From contig URIT01000012.1 of NCBI GenBank assembly GCA_900547945.1, positions 1 through 40,520 of the forward strand: DNA of 40,520 bases. Reading direction: 5' to 3'. This stretch comes from an uncultured bacterium (GTDB lineage: Bacteria > Verrucomicrobiota > Kiritimatiellia > RFP12 > UBA1067). Position 1 is the stretch's first letter. Every line of letters starts with the position of its first letter. The notes below the pieces were generated by a model that saw nothing but the letters and a program-made list of their open reading frames with translations, did no database searches and was not told where the DNA came from. The position numbers and the translations under genes are program-made. Positions 16,796 through 24,534 of this stretch are shown here, piece after piece.

Positions 16796-16823
16796 CCGCC
16801 CGGTCGCGCGCGTCTGTCCCCCC

Positions 16824-16843
16824 GGTCGCGCAGAAGCGCGACC
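16824..16843 (+). terminator. Hairpin downstream of the LysE gene, probable terminator
   Basis: GGTCGCGC (16824-16831), loop AGAA, GCGCGACC (16836-16843). A perfect 8-bp stem 28 bases beyond the stop, but followed by only a weak T-rich stretch, so termination is likely rather than certain. Confidence 0.55.
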
Positions 16844-16884
16844 TTCCGCTGGTTCCGTCAATCACGACCCTCTAGGAAAACGGA

Positions 16885-16914
16885 AAGAGGATCCGCCTTT
16901 CGACGGATCCCCTT
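16885..16914 (-). terminator. Rho-independent terminator of rpsL-rpsG
   Basis: GGATCCG (16904-16910 on the minus strand) pairs with CGGATCC (16889-16895), and the stem extends with one mismatch. It is followed on the minus strand by TCTTTCCGTTTTCC. It closes the operon 26 bases after rpsG, so fusA/tuf are not co-transcribed here. Confidence 0.75.
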
Positions 16915-16940
16915 CGCGTTCTGGAAAAACAATTGAAGCT

Positions 16941-17462
16941 TTACCACGCGTAGTGCGCAAACGCCTTGTTGGCGGCGGCCATCTTATGCACGTCATCGCG
17001 CTTCTTGATGACATTGCCCTGGCCCTGGAACGCATCGATGATCTCGGCGGCGACGGCGGCGGGCATGCCCATGCCGTGACGGCCGGACGCATACGTCGTC
17101 ATCCAGCGGAGCGCCAGCGACAGCTGGCGGACAGGGTTGATCTCGACTGGCACCGGATAGGTCGTGCCGCCCACGCGGCGGGTCTTGACCTCCACTTTCG
17201 GCTTCATGTTCTCGATCGCCTGGGAGATGATCTCGATCGGCTCGGTGACGGCAACCTTTTGGTCACCCTCGCCCTTCTCGAACTTCGCCGGGTTCTTCTG
17301 AACCTCGGCGGCAATCTTCTCGACCGCGCCGTAGACGATCTTCTCGGCCGTCGTCTTCTTGCCATCCTTCATGATGACGCGAATGACGTGGGCGATCAAC
17401 TCGGAATTGAACTTGGGATCGACGGAAATCCGCTTTTCAGTCTTCTTGGAACGTCTGGACAT
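16941..17462 (-). CDS. rpsG: 30S ribosomal protein S7
   Basis: 173 residues; S7 nucleates the 30S head and lines the E/P sites. Typical sequence runs through, including T-E-K-R (near the N-terminus), the P-x-x-x-x-V-I-R-V-I-M-K-D-G-K-K-T-T-A-E-K-I-V-Y region, V-K-T-R-R-V-G-G-T-T-Y-P-V-P-V-E-I, and A-N-K-A-F-A-H-Y at the end. It is somewhat longer than the 156-residue norm because of an extension around 55-75 (Q-K-N-P-A-K-F-E-K-G-E-G-D-Q-K). It lies 10 bases after rpsL and ends shortly before a terminator. Confidence 0.97.
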   Translation of the reverse strand: MSRRSKKTEKRISVDPKFNSELIAHVIRVIMKDGKKTTAEKIVYGAVEKIAAEVQKNPAKFEKGEGDQKVAVTEPIEIISQAIENMKPKVEVKTRRVGGTTYPVPVEINPVRQLSLALRWMTTYASGRHGMGMPAAVAAEIIDAFQGQGNVIKKRDDVHKMAAANKAFAHYAW

Positions 17463-17472
17463 GACCTACCCC

Positions 17473-17856
17473 TTACTTCTTCTCTTCCTTCTGGTGCTTC
17501 ACGCCGTACTTGGAGCGGCTACGGTTGCGGCCGTTCACGCCGAGCGAGTCGAGCACGCCGCGCACAATGTGGTAGCGAACGCCAGGAAGGTCCTTCACAC
17601 GGCCACCACGGACGAGCACGACGCTGTGCTCCTGCAGGTTGTGGCCCTCACCGGGGATGTAGGCCGTCACTTCGACACCCGTCGTGAGGCGCACACGGGC
17701 AACCTTACGAAGAGCCGAGTTCGGCTTCTTGGGGGTCATCGTCTTAACGACGAGACACACACCACGGCGCTGCGGGCAGGCCTTCAGCGCGGGCGACTTG
17801 GAATGCGTGGCGAGGGGACGACGCCCCTTGCGAATCAGCTGATTGATGGTCGGCAT
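17473..17856 (-). CDS. rpsL: 30S ribosomal protein S12
   Basis: 127 residues, normal length; S12 sits in the decoding centre. The family sequence is plain from M-P-T-I-N-Q-L-I-R-K-G-R through C-P-Q-R-R-G-V-C, V-K-T-M-T-P-K-K-P-N-S-A-L-R-K and P-G-V-R-Y-H-I-V-R-G. Streptomycin-relevant lysines (T-P-K-K-P-N and around G-G-R-V-K-D-L) are wild-type-like. ATG 17856 follows AAGGAAAC. First gene of a two-gene operon with its own promoter 38 bases upstream. Confidence 0.98.
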   Translation of the reverse strand: MPTINQLIRKGRRPLATHSKSPALKACPQRRGVCLVVKTMTPKKPNSALRKVARVRLTTGVEVTAYIPGEGHNLQEHSVVLVRGGRVKDLPGVRYHIVRGVLDSLGVNGRNRSRSKYGVKHQKEEKK

Positions 17857-17893
17857 GAATGTTTGTTTCCTTGTTTTTCCAAAACGAGCAGAT

Positions 17894-17922
17894 AATATAC
17901 CAAAGATGCAGGAGGAGCGCAA
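17894..17922 (-). promoter_or_regulatory. rpsL promoter
   Basis: On the minus strand TTGCGC (RC of 17917-17922), 17-base spacer, TATATT (RC of 17894-17899) with the TGG extension (17900-17902). Predicted start near 17887, about 30 bases before the ATG. Confidence 0.65.
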
Positions 17923-17939
17923 GTGGGTAAATTCACATT

Positions 17940-18833
17940 TTAGAGCGATTTCAGGAAAGAAACGAGCGCAGCGCGTTCCGCCTCCTCCAGGTCCCCCCGT
18001 GGCATCAGAGTCAGGACGGCGCCGAGGTCGGTCCGCGAGCCGTCCGTCAGGTAGACATGCCGGCTGCCGAGTCCCCGCAGGGACGGAACTTTCCGACCCT
18101 CCGAGACCCGCAGACCGCCGAGCGCCGGCCCGTCGTGGCACGCGAGGCAATTGCGCCGCCGGAAGATCTCCATGCCCGCCTTTTCCGCCGCGTTCAGCGC
18201 GTCGGCCTGGCCGTCCCAATACCGATCAAAGGCCGAACGGGGCGAAAGCTGCGTACGGTTGTACTGCACGAGCGCGTCGATCAGGTTCGTCGTGGTGAGG
18301 CCCGTCTCGTAGCTGGCGCGGAAGCGCGCGAGCATCCTCTCGTCCGCCCCCAGCCGCCGCACGATCGCCTGGACGTCCCGTGCGCCCACGAATTCCCGCC
18401 GCGTAAGCATCCGCTCGACGAGGTCGTGCTGGTTCGTGAGCGAACCGTCGTGCAGGAAGAACGAGGCGAAGGAGGCGTTCATCACCGTGCGCGTGAGGAC
18501 GCCACCATGTAGTTCGCCGTCCACGCCGCCCTCGTTCAGACGGTGGCAGGCGGCACAGGCACGGCGCGGGGTCTGGCCGAGGCGGCGGTCGCAGAAGAGG
18601 TCCGCCCCCAGCTGGGCCGGTCCCAGCGCGTGCGGCAGCTGCGCCGGCAGGGCAATGAACGCCTGCCGCCCGTCCGAATCGATGCCGAACCGCGCGAGGA
18701 ACGCCTTGCGTGCGGCAACGGTCCGCTCGACCTGCCGCTGCGTCGTCCACGCCCGGACGCCCCACACGCCCGCCGCCGCCAGGGCCACGAACGCCCCCGC
18801 ACCCAGAATCCAGCCCATGCGCCGTTTCATCAC
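17940..18833 (-). CDS. Membrane-anchored diheme cytochrome c peroxidase (CcpA/MauG family)
   Basis: 297 residues. An N-terminal TM anchor or uncleaved signal (WILGAGAFVALAAAGVWGV) places it in the periplasm. Two heme sites, C-A-A-C-H (93-97) and C-L-A-C-H (229-233), have the usual spacing of the bacterial diheme peroxidase/MauG family, which reduces hydrogen peroxide or oxidises protein substrates. Other family features are L-G-A-D-L-F-C-D-R-R-L-G before heme one, F-L-H-D-G-S-L and the closing L-V-S-F-L-K-S-L. Its ATG overlaps the TGA of the glycoside hydrolase gene, so it is the last gene of that operon. The pairing with a large secreted hydrolase is odd. Confidence 0.87.
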   Translation of the reverse strand: MMKRRMGWILGAGAFVALAAAGVWGVRAWTTQRQVERTVAARKAFLARFGIDSDGRQAFIALPAQLPHALGPAQLGADLFCDRRLGQTPRRACAACHRLNEGGVDGELHGGVLTRTVMNASFASFFLHDGSLTNQHDLVERMLTRREFVGARDVQAIVRRLGADERMLARFRASYETGLTTTNLIDALVQYNRTQLSPRSAFDRYWDGQADALNAAEKAGMEIFRRRNCLACHDGPALGGLRVSEGRKVPSLRGLGSRHVYLTDGSRTDLGAVLTLMPRGDLEEAERAALVSFLKSL

Positions 18834-21800
18834 AGTTCCTCCTTCACCTGGAGCGCGCCATCCGCCGCGACCTGGAGGTAGCCGACGCGCAACGCGCCCA
18901 CCGCCAGGCGATACCCGCCGCGTTCAACCTCGACCGGCCCCGTGCCGCCGTTCCAGAAAACCCAGCCCGTTGCGTCCTTCCCCGGCACACGGAACGTCTC
19001 CAGCGTGACGGGGTCGCCCGCGCGCCGCGTGAAGGACGCCCCGCTCGCCTTCAGGCGCGCGCCGATCTCCGCGCGCAGCGTCGCCGGGTCTAGGCCCTCG
19101 GGGCGGATGACGAGTTTGACCGAGGCGGGGATGTCCCGTTCGCGGGACGACGTGAGGCAACTCCAGTTCGCCCCCCACCAGAGGAGCGCGTCGTCGACGC
19201 GCCACGCCGCCTGCGTCGCCGCCGCCCGCGCCGTCGTGTGGCGCATCCGCTCGTCCATCAGCACGACCACGTCCGGCGGGTTGTCAACGAGCTCCAGCTT
19301 CCCGAACGTCCGCGCCAACTTCTCCACCACGAACGCCGTCGGGCGCGGGATGCCCGAGGGCAGCACGAGTCCGCACGGGAACAGGCCCTCCACCGGGTCG
19401 CGCCAATGCCAGGAGAGGAGTGCCGTCGCGCCGCCGCCGAACGCATGCGCATAGAGGTAGCGGAAGCGCGTCGAGTAGAACGCATCGTCGTCCTTCATCC
19501 CCCACGGATCCTCCTTCTGGAAGGTGGGGTGGTTCTTGGAGCCGCATTCGCCTACGAGGAAGGGCTTGCCGAGCACGCGCAGGTCGATGTCCTTCACGTG
19601 CCCCATCATGTTTTCGTAGGGGCCGTAGTAGTGGCGATCCGTGAAGTCGAGGTCGAGCGAGGCGACCTGCGGGTCCTTCGTCGCCGCGCCGCCCGCCCAG
19701 CCCTGGCCCCAGCCGACCGAGAGGAGCGTGCCGGGGCGCGCCGCGCGCGCGACCTCGGCGAGTTCCCGCGCCCAGCGGCGCTGGAGCGCCGTCGCCTTCG
19801 TGAAGGTGCGCAGGACGGCCGGATCGTCCGCCTTGCCCGTCCAGTTGGGCTTCTCGCCGAGCGCCGCCTCGAACGCGGGCGTCGCCATCTTGAGGGACGG
19901 CTCGTTGCAGATGTCCACCACGAAGCCCGGAACGTCGCGGTAGCGCGTGCAGATCTGCTTCATCCGCGCGATCTCCTCGTCCAGCTCCGCGCGGGACGGT
20001 GTGTTGGCGAGGTTCGGCGTATGGTAGAGAACGAGGCCGTACTTCTGCGCGAGCTGCACAATGGCGTCGCTGTCGCGCAACTCCGCCTCCGTGCGGCAGG
20101 GCAGGAAACAGCGTGTCCAGCGCATGCCGAACGCCCGCATCTGCCGGAAGTCGTCCCGGAAGCGGCGCGGCGAGCGGGCCGTCACGCTCGCATGCTGCCC
20201 CCAGAAGGTCTGCGCGCCCGCGAAGAAGCGCGACGCGCCGTCGAGCGTGAGGCGCAGCCCCTCGCGCCGGACCTTCGGACCCGCCGCGACGACGGCGGGC
20301 GTCCAGACAACAAGGGCGGCGCGCTCACGGTCCAGGATGCGCCCCCCCGTCGTGGACGATCCGGACACCGATGCCGTCGACGCCCCCTCCTTCTCCGGCG
20401 ACTTCAATTCGGACAGTTCCGCCGTGAAATCCACGAAGTCGGGCGCCGCGGCGGGAACCGTCCACGCAACTTCCACGGGCGTAAGGCCGCCGGGCGCCGC
20501 CCGCACGGCCCGCGTCCACTGCGCGACGTCGCGCCCCGCCTCGTCGGCCAGACGGAACCGCACCATGACATCCCGCGCGGCGGCCCCCCAGTTCGCCACC
20601 TGCGTGCGCAGCTGCGCCGTCTCGCCCACCCGGTAGCAGGAGTAGCGGGGCGTCGTCTCGCAGAGATGGAGATCCCCGAGCAGCGCCTCAACCACGGCAG
20701 TGAGCAGCTTGTCCGCCCGTCCATCCCCCTTCGGGAAGAGATCGCGGTCCGCCACGCCGAAGAACGCCCAGCTCGAACCCGCGAACGTCCCCGCATCATT
20801 ATGGACGAGCGCGCCCGCATACCCCCGCAGGGAACCGTCGGCGGCCCGGCAGGCGAGGATCGGGCGCCAGCAGCATCGGTTCGGACCAAACCCGTGCCCG
20901 TTCACGCCGAGCTGCGCCCGCGCGGAAAGCCCGCCCATCGCGCCCTCCCATGCCAGCGACGGCAGGATCCCCTCCATGTCGGCATCCGTCGCCGTGCGCG
21001 CCACGTCCAGCAGCGTCTCGCAGGGATCGAAGAGCTGGATCTGTTCGGGATTCGGGTGGATGGCATCGCGGATGCGGCCCGTGCGCGTGTTGATCGTCGG
21101 CATCCCGAGGCAGCGTTCCGCGGCATGGGGGTCGACGCCGCCCTTGAGCGCGCAGACGGCGAACCCCTGCGGCGTCTGCACGGGGGCGATGTCGAGCGCG
21201 ACGCCGAGGCTCAGGCGCGTGACGGCCGCGAAGTTCACGTGGTCGCCCGACCGCCCGCGCCCCACGCTCGCGTTGTCCGGCCAATAGGTGAACTGCGCCG
21301 GCGTGAGACGGAATTCGGACCATTCCGAAGTGAAATCCAGCCTGGCGCGCCAGCGCGAACCGTCGCGCTCCTGCACCTCGAACCAGCCCGCCTTCGTCCC
21401 CGCATCGCCCTTCGCGAGGAAGCTGACGAGCGAATGTCCCTTCAGCGACAGGGCCGCCGAGGCCGTGTTCCAGAGCAGCATCGCGGGCGTCGCCATGCGC
21501 ACGCCCGCCGCGCCGTGCGGCCCCGCCACCCCCTCGACCACGGTCGTGCCGCCACCGCCCGCGCCCACGCTCCACCCCGTCGGCGGCGGCAGGGCGAGCG
21601 GCACCGTTCCCGCCGGAACCGCCCCCGCGTATGCCTTCGGCGAGACCCACGCGCCGCCGCGCTTCACGACGGGCTGGTCGAAGGCGTAGCCGCCGCAGGT
21701 CAACAATTTCCCACCCTCGCCCAGGTAGTCCACCAGCAGCCCGGCGGCGGCGGCCGGGAACGCGGCGCCCGTCGGGACGACGAGGAGGTCAAACGTGTCG

Positions 21801-22609
21801 CGGCTGAAGATCGCCGCATCGCAGAGTTCGTCGCCCGTCACGCGCGCCACACGGTAGCGCTTCGCCAGGGTCTGTTCGAAGACGGCCGGATCGCCCATGC
21901 AGCCGAATGCGTTCGTCCCCACGCCGAAACCGAGGTCCAACACCGCCACGCGCGGAACATCTCCCTCGCCGAAGTTCTGCGCCGTCCGCCACGCCGCGGC
22001 CGCGGCCTCCTGCCGCGCACGCCGTTCAAGACGCGCGGCATCTTCGGGCGTCGGCGCGTAGGGTGTCGCCTGCGTCCCCGCCTCCACCTGGGGCTGCGTA
22101 CACCACGCCGTGCCACCCCCGTAGAGGCAGAAGACAAACCGCGCCTCGGAGGTTCTCGGTGGCAGTTCGGGCAGTGTGAAGACGAGGCGCGTCCAGTCCT
22201 TCGTGCCCTTCAGTTTCACCGGGGAGTCGTTCGCGGCAAGTCGCTTCGCGACGGAAAAGCAATTGAGGGAGATGTAGGCGAGAGCCTCGGGGTCAAGTGT
22301 CTGCGTCTTCACCCAGGCGCTGACCGTGTAGGGCGTCTTCGCCTGGACGCCGGGGACGGCGTGCGAAACCATGTTCCATGCACGGGTCCCCCCTTCCTTC
22401 GCGGCAAGCCGCACGGCCGCGCGGCCTTCCCGCACGACGGACACGTCAATCTCCGCGTCCGCCCCCGTCCCGCAGTGCGTCCGCCACCCCTTCGGCAGGC
22501 AGCCCCGCCGGCCACGCGCAGTGAAAACCGAATCCGGCAGGAGATTCTGCGCGACGGCCATCCATGCGGCCAGCGTCAGGGCAAACGTCAACCAGGCACG
22601 CACCTTCAT
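18830..22609 (-). CDS. Large secreted glycoside hydrolase with clan GH-A TIM barrel
   Basis: 1259 residues with a Sec signal peptide (M-K-V-R-A-W-L-T-F-A-L-T-L-A-A-W-M-A-V-A). The N-terminal part, about 25-190, looks like a jelly-roll carbohydrate-binding domain (D-W-T-R-L-V-F-T-L-P-E, Q-V-E-A-G-T). A Rossmann-like region around 230-330 (Y-L-G-E-G-G-K-L-L-T-C-G-G) and Ig-like segments follow. A C-terminal TIM barrel starts about 810. The proton donor is probably Glu in V-D-I-C-N-E-P-S (about 902) and the nucleophile Glu in L-V-G-E-C-G-S-K-N-H (about 1021), the GH5-like arrangement. The barrel plausibly hydrolyses a plant or host glycan; substrate unknown. Two copies of the dispersed palindrome are read in frame, near 424 (D-F-T-S-E-W-S-E) and near 726 (D-F-T-A-E-L-S-E-L-K-S). 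Coupled by 4-bp overlaps on both sides. Confidence 0.82.
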   Translation of the reverse strand: MKVRAWLTFALTLAAWMAVAQNLLPDSVFTARGRRGCLPKGWRTHCGTGADAEIDVSVVREGRAAVRLAAKEGGTRAWNMVSHAVPGVQAKTPYTVSAWVKTQTLDPEALAYISLNCFSVAKRLAANDSPVKLKGTKDWTRLVFTLPELPPRTSEARFVFCLYGGGTAWCTQPQVEAGTQATPYAPTPEDAARLERRARQEAAAAAWRTAQNFGEGDVPRVAVLDLGFGVGTNAFGCMGDPAVFEQTLAKRYRVARVTGDELCDAAIFSRDTFDLLVVPTGAAFPAAAAGLLVDYLGEGGKLLTCGGYAFDQPVVKRGGAWVSPKAYAGAVPAGTVPLALPPPTGWSVGAGGGGTTVVEGVAGPHGAAGVRMATPAMLLWNTASAALSLKGHSLVSFLAKGDAGTKAGWFEVQERDGSRWRARLDFTSEWSEFRLTPAQFTYWPDNASVGRGRSGDHVNFAAVTRLSLGVALDIAPVQTPQGFAVCALKGGVDPHAAERCLGMPTINTRTGRIRDAIHPNPEQIQLFDPCETLLDVARTATDADMEGILPSLAWEGAMGGLSARAQLGVNGHGFGPNRCCWRPILACRAADGSLRGYAGALVHNDAGTFAGSSWAFFGVADRDLFPKGDGRADKLLTAVVEALLGDLHLCETTPRYSCYRVGETAQLRTQVANWGAAARDVMVRFRLADEAGRDVAQWTRAVRAAPGGLTPVEVAWTVPAAAPDFVDFTAELSELKSPEKEGASTASVSGSSTTGGRILDRERAALVVWTPAVVAAGPKVRREGLRLTLDGASRFFAGAQTFWGQHASVTARSPRRFRDDFRQMRAFGMRWTRCFLPCRTEAELRDSDAIVQLAQKYGLVLYHTPNLANTPSRAELDEEIARMKQICTRYRDVPGFVVDICNEPSLKMATPAFEAALGEKPNWTGKADDPAVLRTFTKATALQRRWARELAEVARAARPGTLLSVGWGQGWAGGAATKDPQVASLDLDFTDRHYYGPYENMMGHVKDIDLRVLGKPFLVGECGSKNHPTFQKEDPWGMKDDDAFYSTRFRYLYAHAFGGGATALLSWHWRDPVEGLFPCGLVLPSGIPRPTAFVVEKLARTFGKLELVDNPPDVVVLMDERMRHTTARAAATQAAWRVDDALLWWGANWSCLTSSRERDIPASVKLVIRPEGLDPATLRAEIGARLKASGASFTRRAGDPVTLETFRVPGKDATGWVFWNGGTGPVEVERGGYRLAVGALRVGYLQVAADGALQVKEEL
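20400..20431. repeat. Palindrome copy inside the glycoside hydrolase gene (1)
   Basis: Nearly full-length: GACTTCAATTCGGACA then GTTCCGCCGTGAAATC. Read on the gene strand as D-F-T-A-E-L-S-E-L-K-S, an interdomain position. Confidence 0.82.
21306..21337. repeat. Palindrome copy inside the glycoside hydrolase gene (2)
   Basis: Right half ATTCCGAAGTGAAATC nearly exact; left half diverged except for TTCGGAC. Read on the gene strand as D-F-T-S-E-W-S-E-F. Confidence 0.78.
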
Positions 22610-23352
22610 TCCGTCTTCCTCCGAGGTGAAATCCCGTCCAGCGCCTCAAGGTCCGGATAGGCCGGACATTTGACCGAAGCCTTGACGTAGAGGTCTTCGA
22701 AGAATTTCCTGAATCCCGCGCGAAACCGCTCCACGCGCAGCGCATTGAGGGCCTGCCGCCGCGTGGGCGGGGACGAAGCCGACACACCGGGCTTCGCCCG
22801 TGCGGACGCCGCCCGCCGCAGATCGGCCAACCGGGCATCAACCTCCTTCGCGGAGACCGTAATCCGGTCGCGCACCTCCCGGGCGGTGAGCTTGTCGATC
22901 AGCACGCCTTCCCGGAAATCGCGGCGCTTGGTCTCCTCGGAAAGGGGCCCCTCGCGGAAGAACTGCTCCGGCGTCAGCTGCCGCCCCTTGAGGCGCGCGG
23001 CGATCTGCGCGAGCGACGCCTTTTCGTCCGCCGGCGACGCCACATAGCCGCGTGCAAGGGCTTCCGCCAGCAGCACTTCCTTGACGATCCACATCTTTGC
23101 GGCCCGGCGGCGACAGAAGCCCCACGCCTCCTCCTCACGGTCCGGCGCCACGAGGCGGTTCCCGCTGCGCCGGGCGTCGTCCAGCAGCGCCCGCGCGCGA
23201 AGGTCGAGTTCGCCAACCGAGAGGATCCGTCCGTTGACCACCACGGCCGGACGCCACGGGCGCCGGTTCCACAGGAAGCGCCCGCCCACGATCACGGCGG
23301 CGGCAAGGCCCAGCAGCGCGAGCGTGCGGAGGACGCCCCCCATCCCCGTCAT
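22606..23352 (-). CDS. SurA-like periplasmic chaperone/foldase (N-terminal domain only)
   Basis: 248 residues. An N-terminal signal anchor (LRTLALLGLAAAVIVGGRFLW) is followed by V-V-V-N-G-R-I-L-S-V-G-E-L and long charged helices, the usual opening of SurA/PrsA-type chaperones (V-N-G-x-x-I at the start of SurA_N). No parvulin PPIase domain follows. It may act as a chaperone for exported proteins such as the large hydrolase downstream. The C-terminus (D-G-I-S-P-R-R-K-T-E) is encoded by half of a dispersed palindrome. Start and stop both overlap neighbours by four bases (ATGA). Assignment to the SurA-like group is moderate. Confidence 0.6.
   Translation of the reverse strand: MTGMGGVLRTLALLGLAAAVIVGGRFLWNRRPWRPAVVVNGRILSVGELDLRARALLDDARRSGNRLVAPDREEEAWGFCRRRAAKMWIVKEVLLAEALARGYVASPADEKASLAQIAARLKGRQLTPEQFFREGPLSEETKRRDFREGVLIDKLTAREVRDRITVSAKEVDARLADLRRAASARAKPGVSASSPPTRRQALNALRVERFRAGFRKFFEDLYVKASVKCPAYPDLEALDGISPRRKTE
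22619..22633. repeat. Palindrome half-site at the SurA-like/hydrolase junction
   Basis: CTCCGAGGTGAAATC, forming the last codons of the SurA-like gene in a different frame from the other in-gene copies. Confidence 0.65.
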
Positions 23353-23900
23353 GCGAACTCCGTGATCATGCCGTTCGCGACGGCGTGCGCGGCGCGCTCC
23401 CCCTCAAGATGGGCCAGCACGACGAGCGAAAAAAGCGTCGCGGCGCCCGGCCCCTGCCCCGTGATCACAAGGCCGTCCGCAACCACCGGAACCTGCTGGA
23501 CGGGGCGCCCCATCTCCGGCGTGCAGGAGGGATAGCACGTGACGTCCTCGTCCTCCAGAACCCCCGCCGCTTCCAGCACGGTGGGCGCCGCGCAGATCGC
23601 GCACACGAACCGCCCCTCCGCCTTCTGACGGCGAAGCCGTTCCAGCAGGGGCGGACAGGTCTTCAGATTCTGCGTGCCTTCTCCGCCGCCAGGGAGTATA
23701 ATGGCGTCGTATTCGCTTTCAAGGACATCCGTAAGACACCGCTCCGCCCGCATCGGGATGCCATGCGCGGACCGCACATCGAGCCCGTCGCCCACGGCCG
23801 CCGTCACGACCTCGACCCCGCCGCGGCGGAGTACGTCAATGACCGAGACCGCTTCGATGTCCTCGAAACCGTCCGCAAGAGGAACAAGAACCTTTTTCAT
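23349..23900 (-). CDS. DJ-1/PfpI-family protein
   Basis: 183 residues, the standard DJ-1/YajL size. The conserved Glu lies in G-F-E-D-I-E-A (E16) and the reactive Cys in V-C-A-I-C-A-A-P-T-V-L (C103), on the nucleophile elbow; P-G-G-G at 70-73 is typical. Members act as redox-responsive chaperones or deglycases in the cytoplasm. ATG 23900 was chosen because the family N-terminus M-K-K-V-L-V-P-L-A-D-G-F begins there and the promoter's -10 ends only ten bases upstream. First gene of the four-gene operon. Confidence 0.9.
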   Translation of the reverse strand: MKKVLVPLADGFEDIEAVSVIDVLRRGGVEVVTAAVGDGLDVRSAHGIPMRAERCLTDVLESEYDAIILPGGGEGTQNLKTCPPLLERLRRQKAEGRFVCAICAAPTVLEAAGVLEDEDVTCYPSCTPEMGRPVQQVPVVADGLVITGQGPGAATLFSLVVLAHLEGERAAHAVANGMITEFA

Positions 23901-23909
23901 GATGAGGAG

Positions 23910-23939
23910 AGTATAGCAGAATGATGACCCCCGAGACAA
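23910..23939 (-). promoter_or_regulatory. Promoter of the DJ-1 operon, near-leaderless
   Basis: Minus strand: TTGTCT (RC of 23934-23939), 18-base spacer, TGCTATACT with hexamer RC of 23910-23915. Predicted start about 23903, three bases before the ATG. No Shine-Dalgarno sequence fits. The -35 lies inside the 5' end of the divergent GGQ gene. Confidence 0.62.
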
Positions 23940-24319
23940 TTGCCAAAATCAAGGCGCTGATGGCGGAGGCCTTCGTCTACGAGGAGGACCTGGAGGAGTC
24001 CTTCATCCTCGGCGGCGGACCCGGCGGGCAGAAGACGAACAAAACCTCGTCCGTCGTGCGCCTCCTCCACCCTCCCTCCGGTCTCCAGGTCCGCTGCGGC
24101 GAGAACCGTTCGCGTGAAATCAACCGCTGGCTCGCCCGCCGCATGCTCGCGGAACGCATTCTGGAAAAGGAACAGGGGCGCAAGAGCGCCGAGCAGCAGG
24201 CCCGCGAAAAGAAACGCCGCCAGAAGAGACGGCGTTCCCGCCGCCAGAAACAGCGCATGCTCGCCGACAAGCACGCCCAGTCCGAGAAGAAGGAACGCCG
24301 CCGTTCCGTCGAGTATTGA
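23921..24319 (+). CDS. GGQ-domain release-factor-like protein (ArfB/RF-H type)
   Basis: 132 residues: only domain 3 of a class I release factor plus a basic tail. The catalytic G-G-Q lies at 35-37 within I-L-G-G-G-P-G-G-Q-K-T-N-K-T-S-S-V-V, which hydrolyses peptidyl-tRNA. The C-terminal 45 residues are almost all Lys, Arg and Gln, as in ArfB, where such a tail enters the empty mRNA channel of stalled ribosomes. It therefore probably rescues ribosomes stalled without a stop codon. No codon-recognition domain is present. ATG 23921 is followed by a second ATG at 23924; GAGGAG lies 11 bases upstream. Divergent from the DJ-1 operon with 20 bases between starts. Confidence 0.85.
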   Translation: MMTPETIAKIKALMAEAFVYEEDLEESFILGGGPGGQKTNKTSSVVRLLHPPSGLQVRCGENRSREINRWLARRMLAERILEKEQGRKSAEQQAREKKRRQKRRRSRRQKQRMLADKHAQSEKKERRRSVEY

Positions 24320-24447
24320 CACCCTTCTCCGTTCCCATTCCGTCTACGTCTAGTTCCACTGCACTTCCGTTCCTCCGCCCAAGCCTTCTATCCGTTCCAG
24401 CCTATCCCCATTCTAGTCTAAAGACCCTTTCGTTTTCCGTTTCGGGG

Positions 24448-24479
24448 GATTTCACTTCGGAGCGTTCCGCCGTGAAATC
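24448..24479. repeat. 32-bp palindrome, copy 4 (left edge of module B)
   Basis: GATTTCACTTCGGAGC then GTTCCGCCGTGAAATC. The following bases (GCGCGG...) match those after copy 2, while the preceding bases do not, so it marks the module boundary. Confidence 0.92.
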
Positions 24480-24534
24480 GCGCGGACAGTCCCAACGGTC
24501 CATTCCGCTTCGCACCGTCCCAGACGAAATCGCG

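Noticed and set aside
19238..22660. 1140-residue plus-strand frame opposite the glycoside hydrolase
   Set aside because: Arg-rich shadow of a gene with signal peptide and catalytic motifs; no domain seen.
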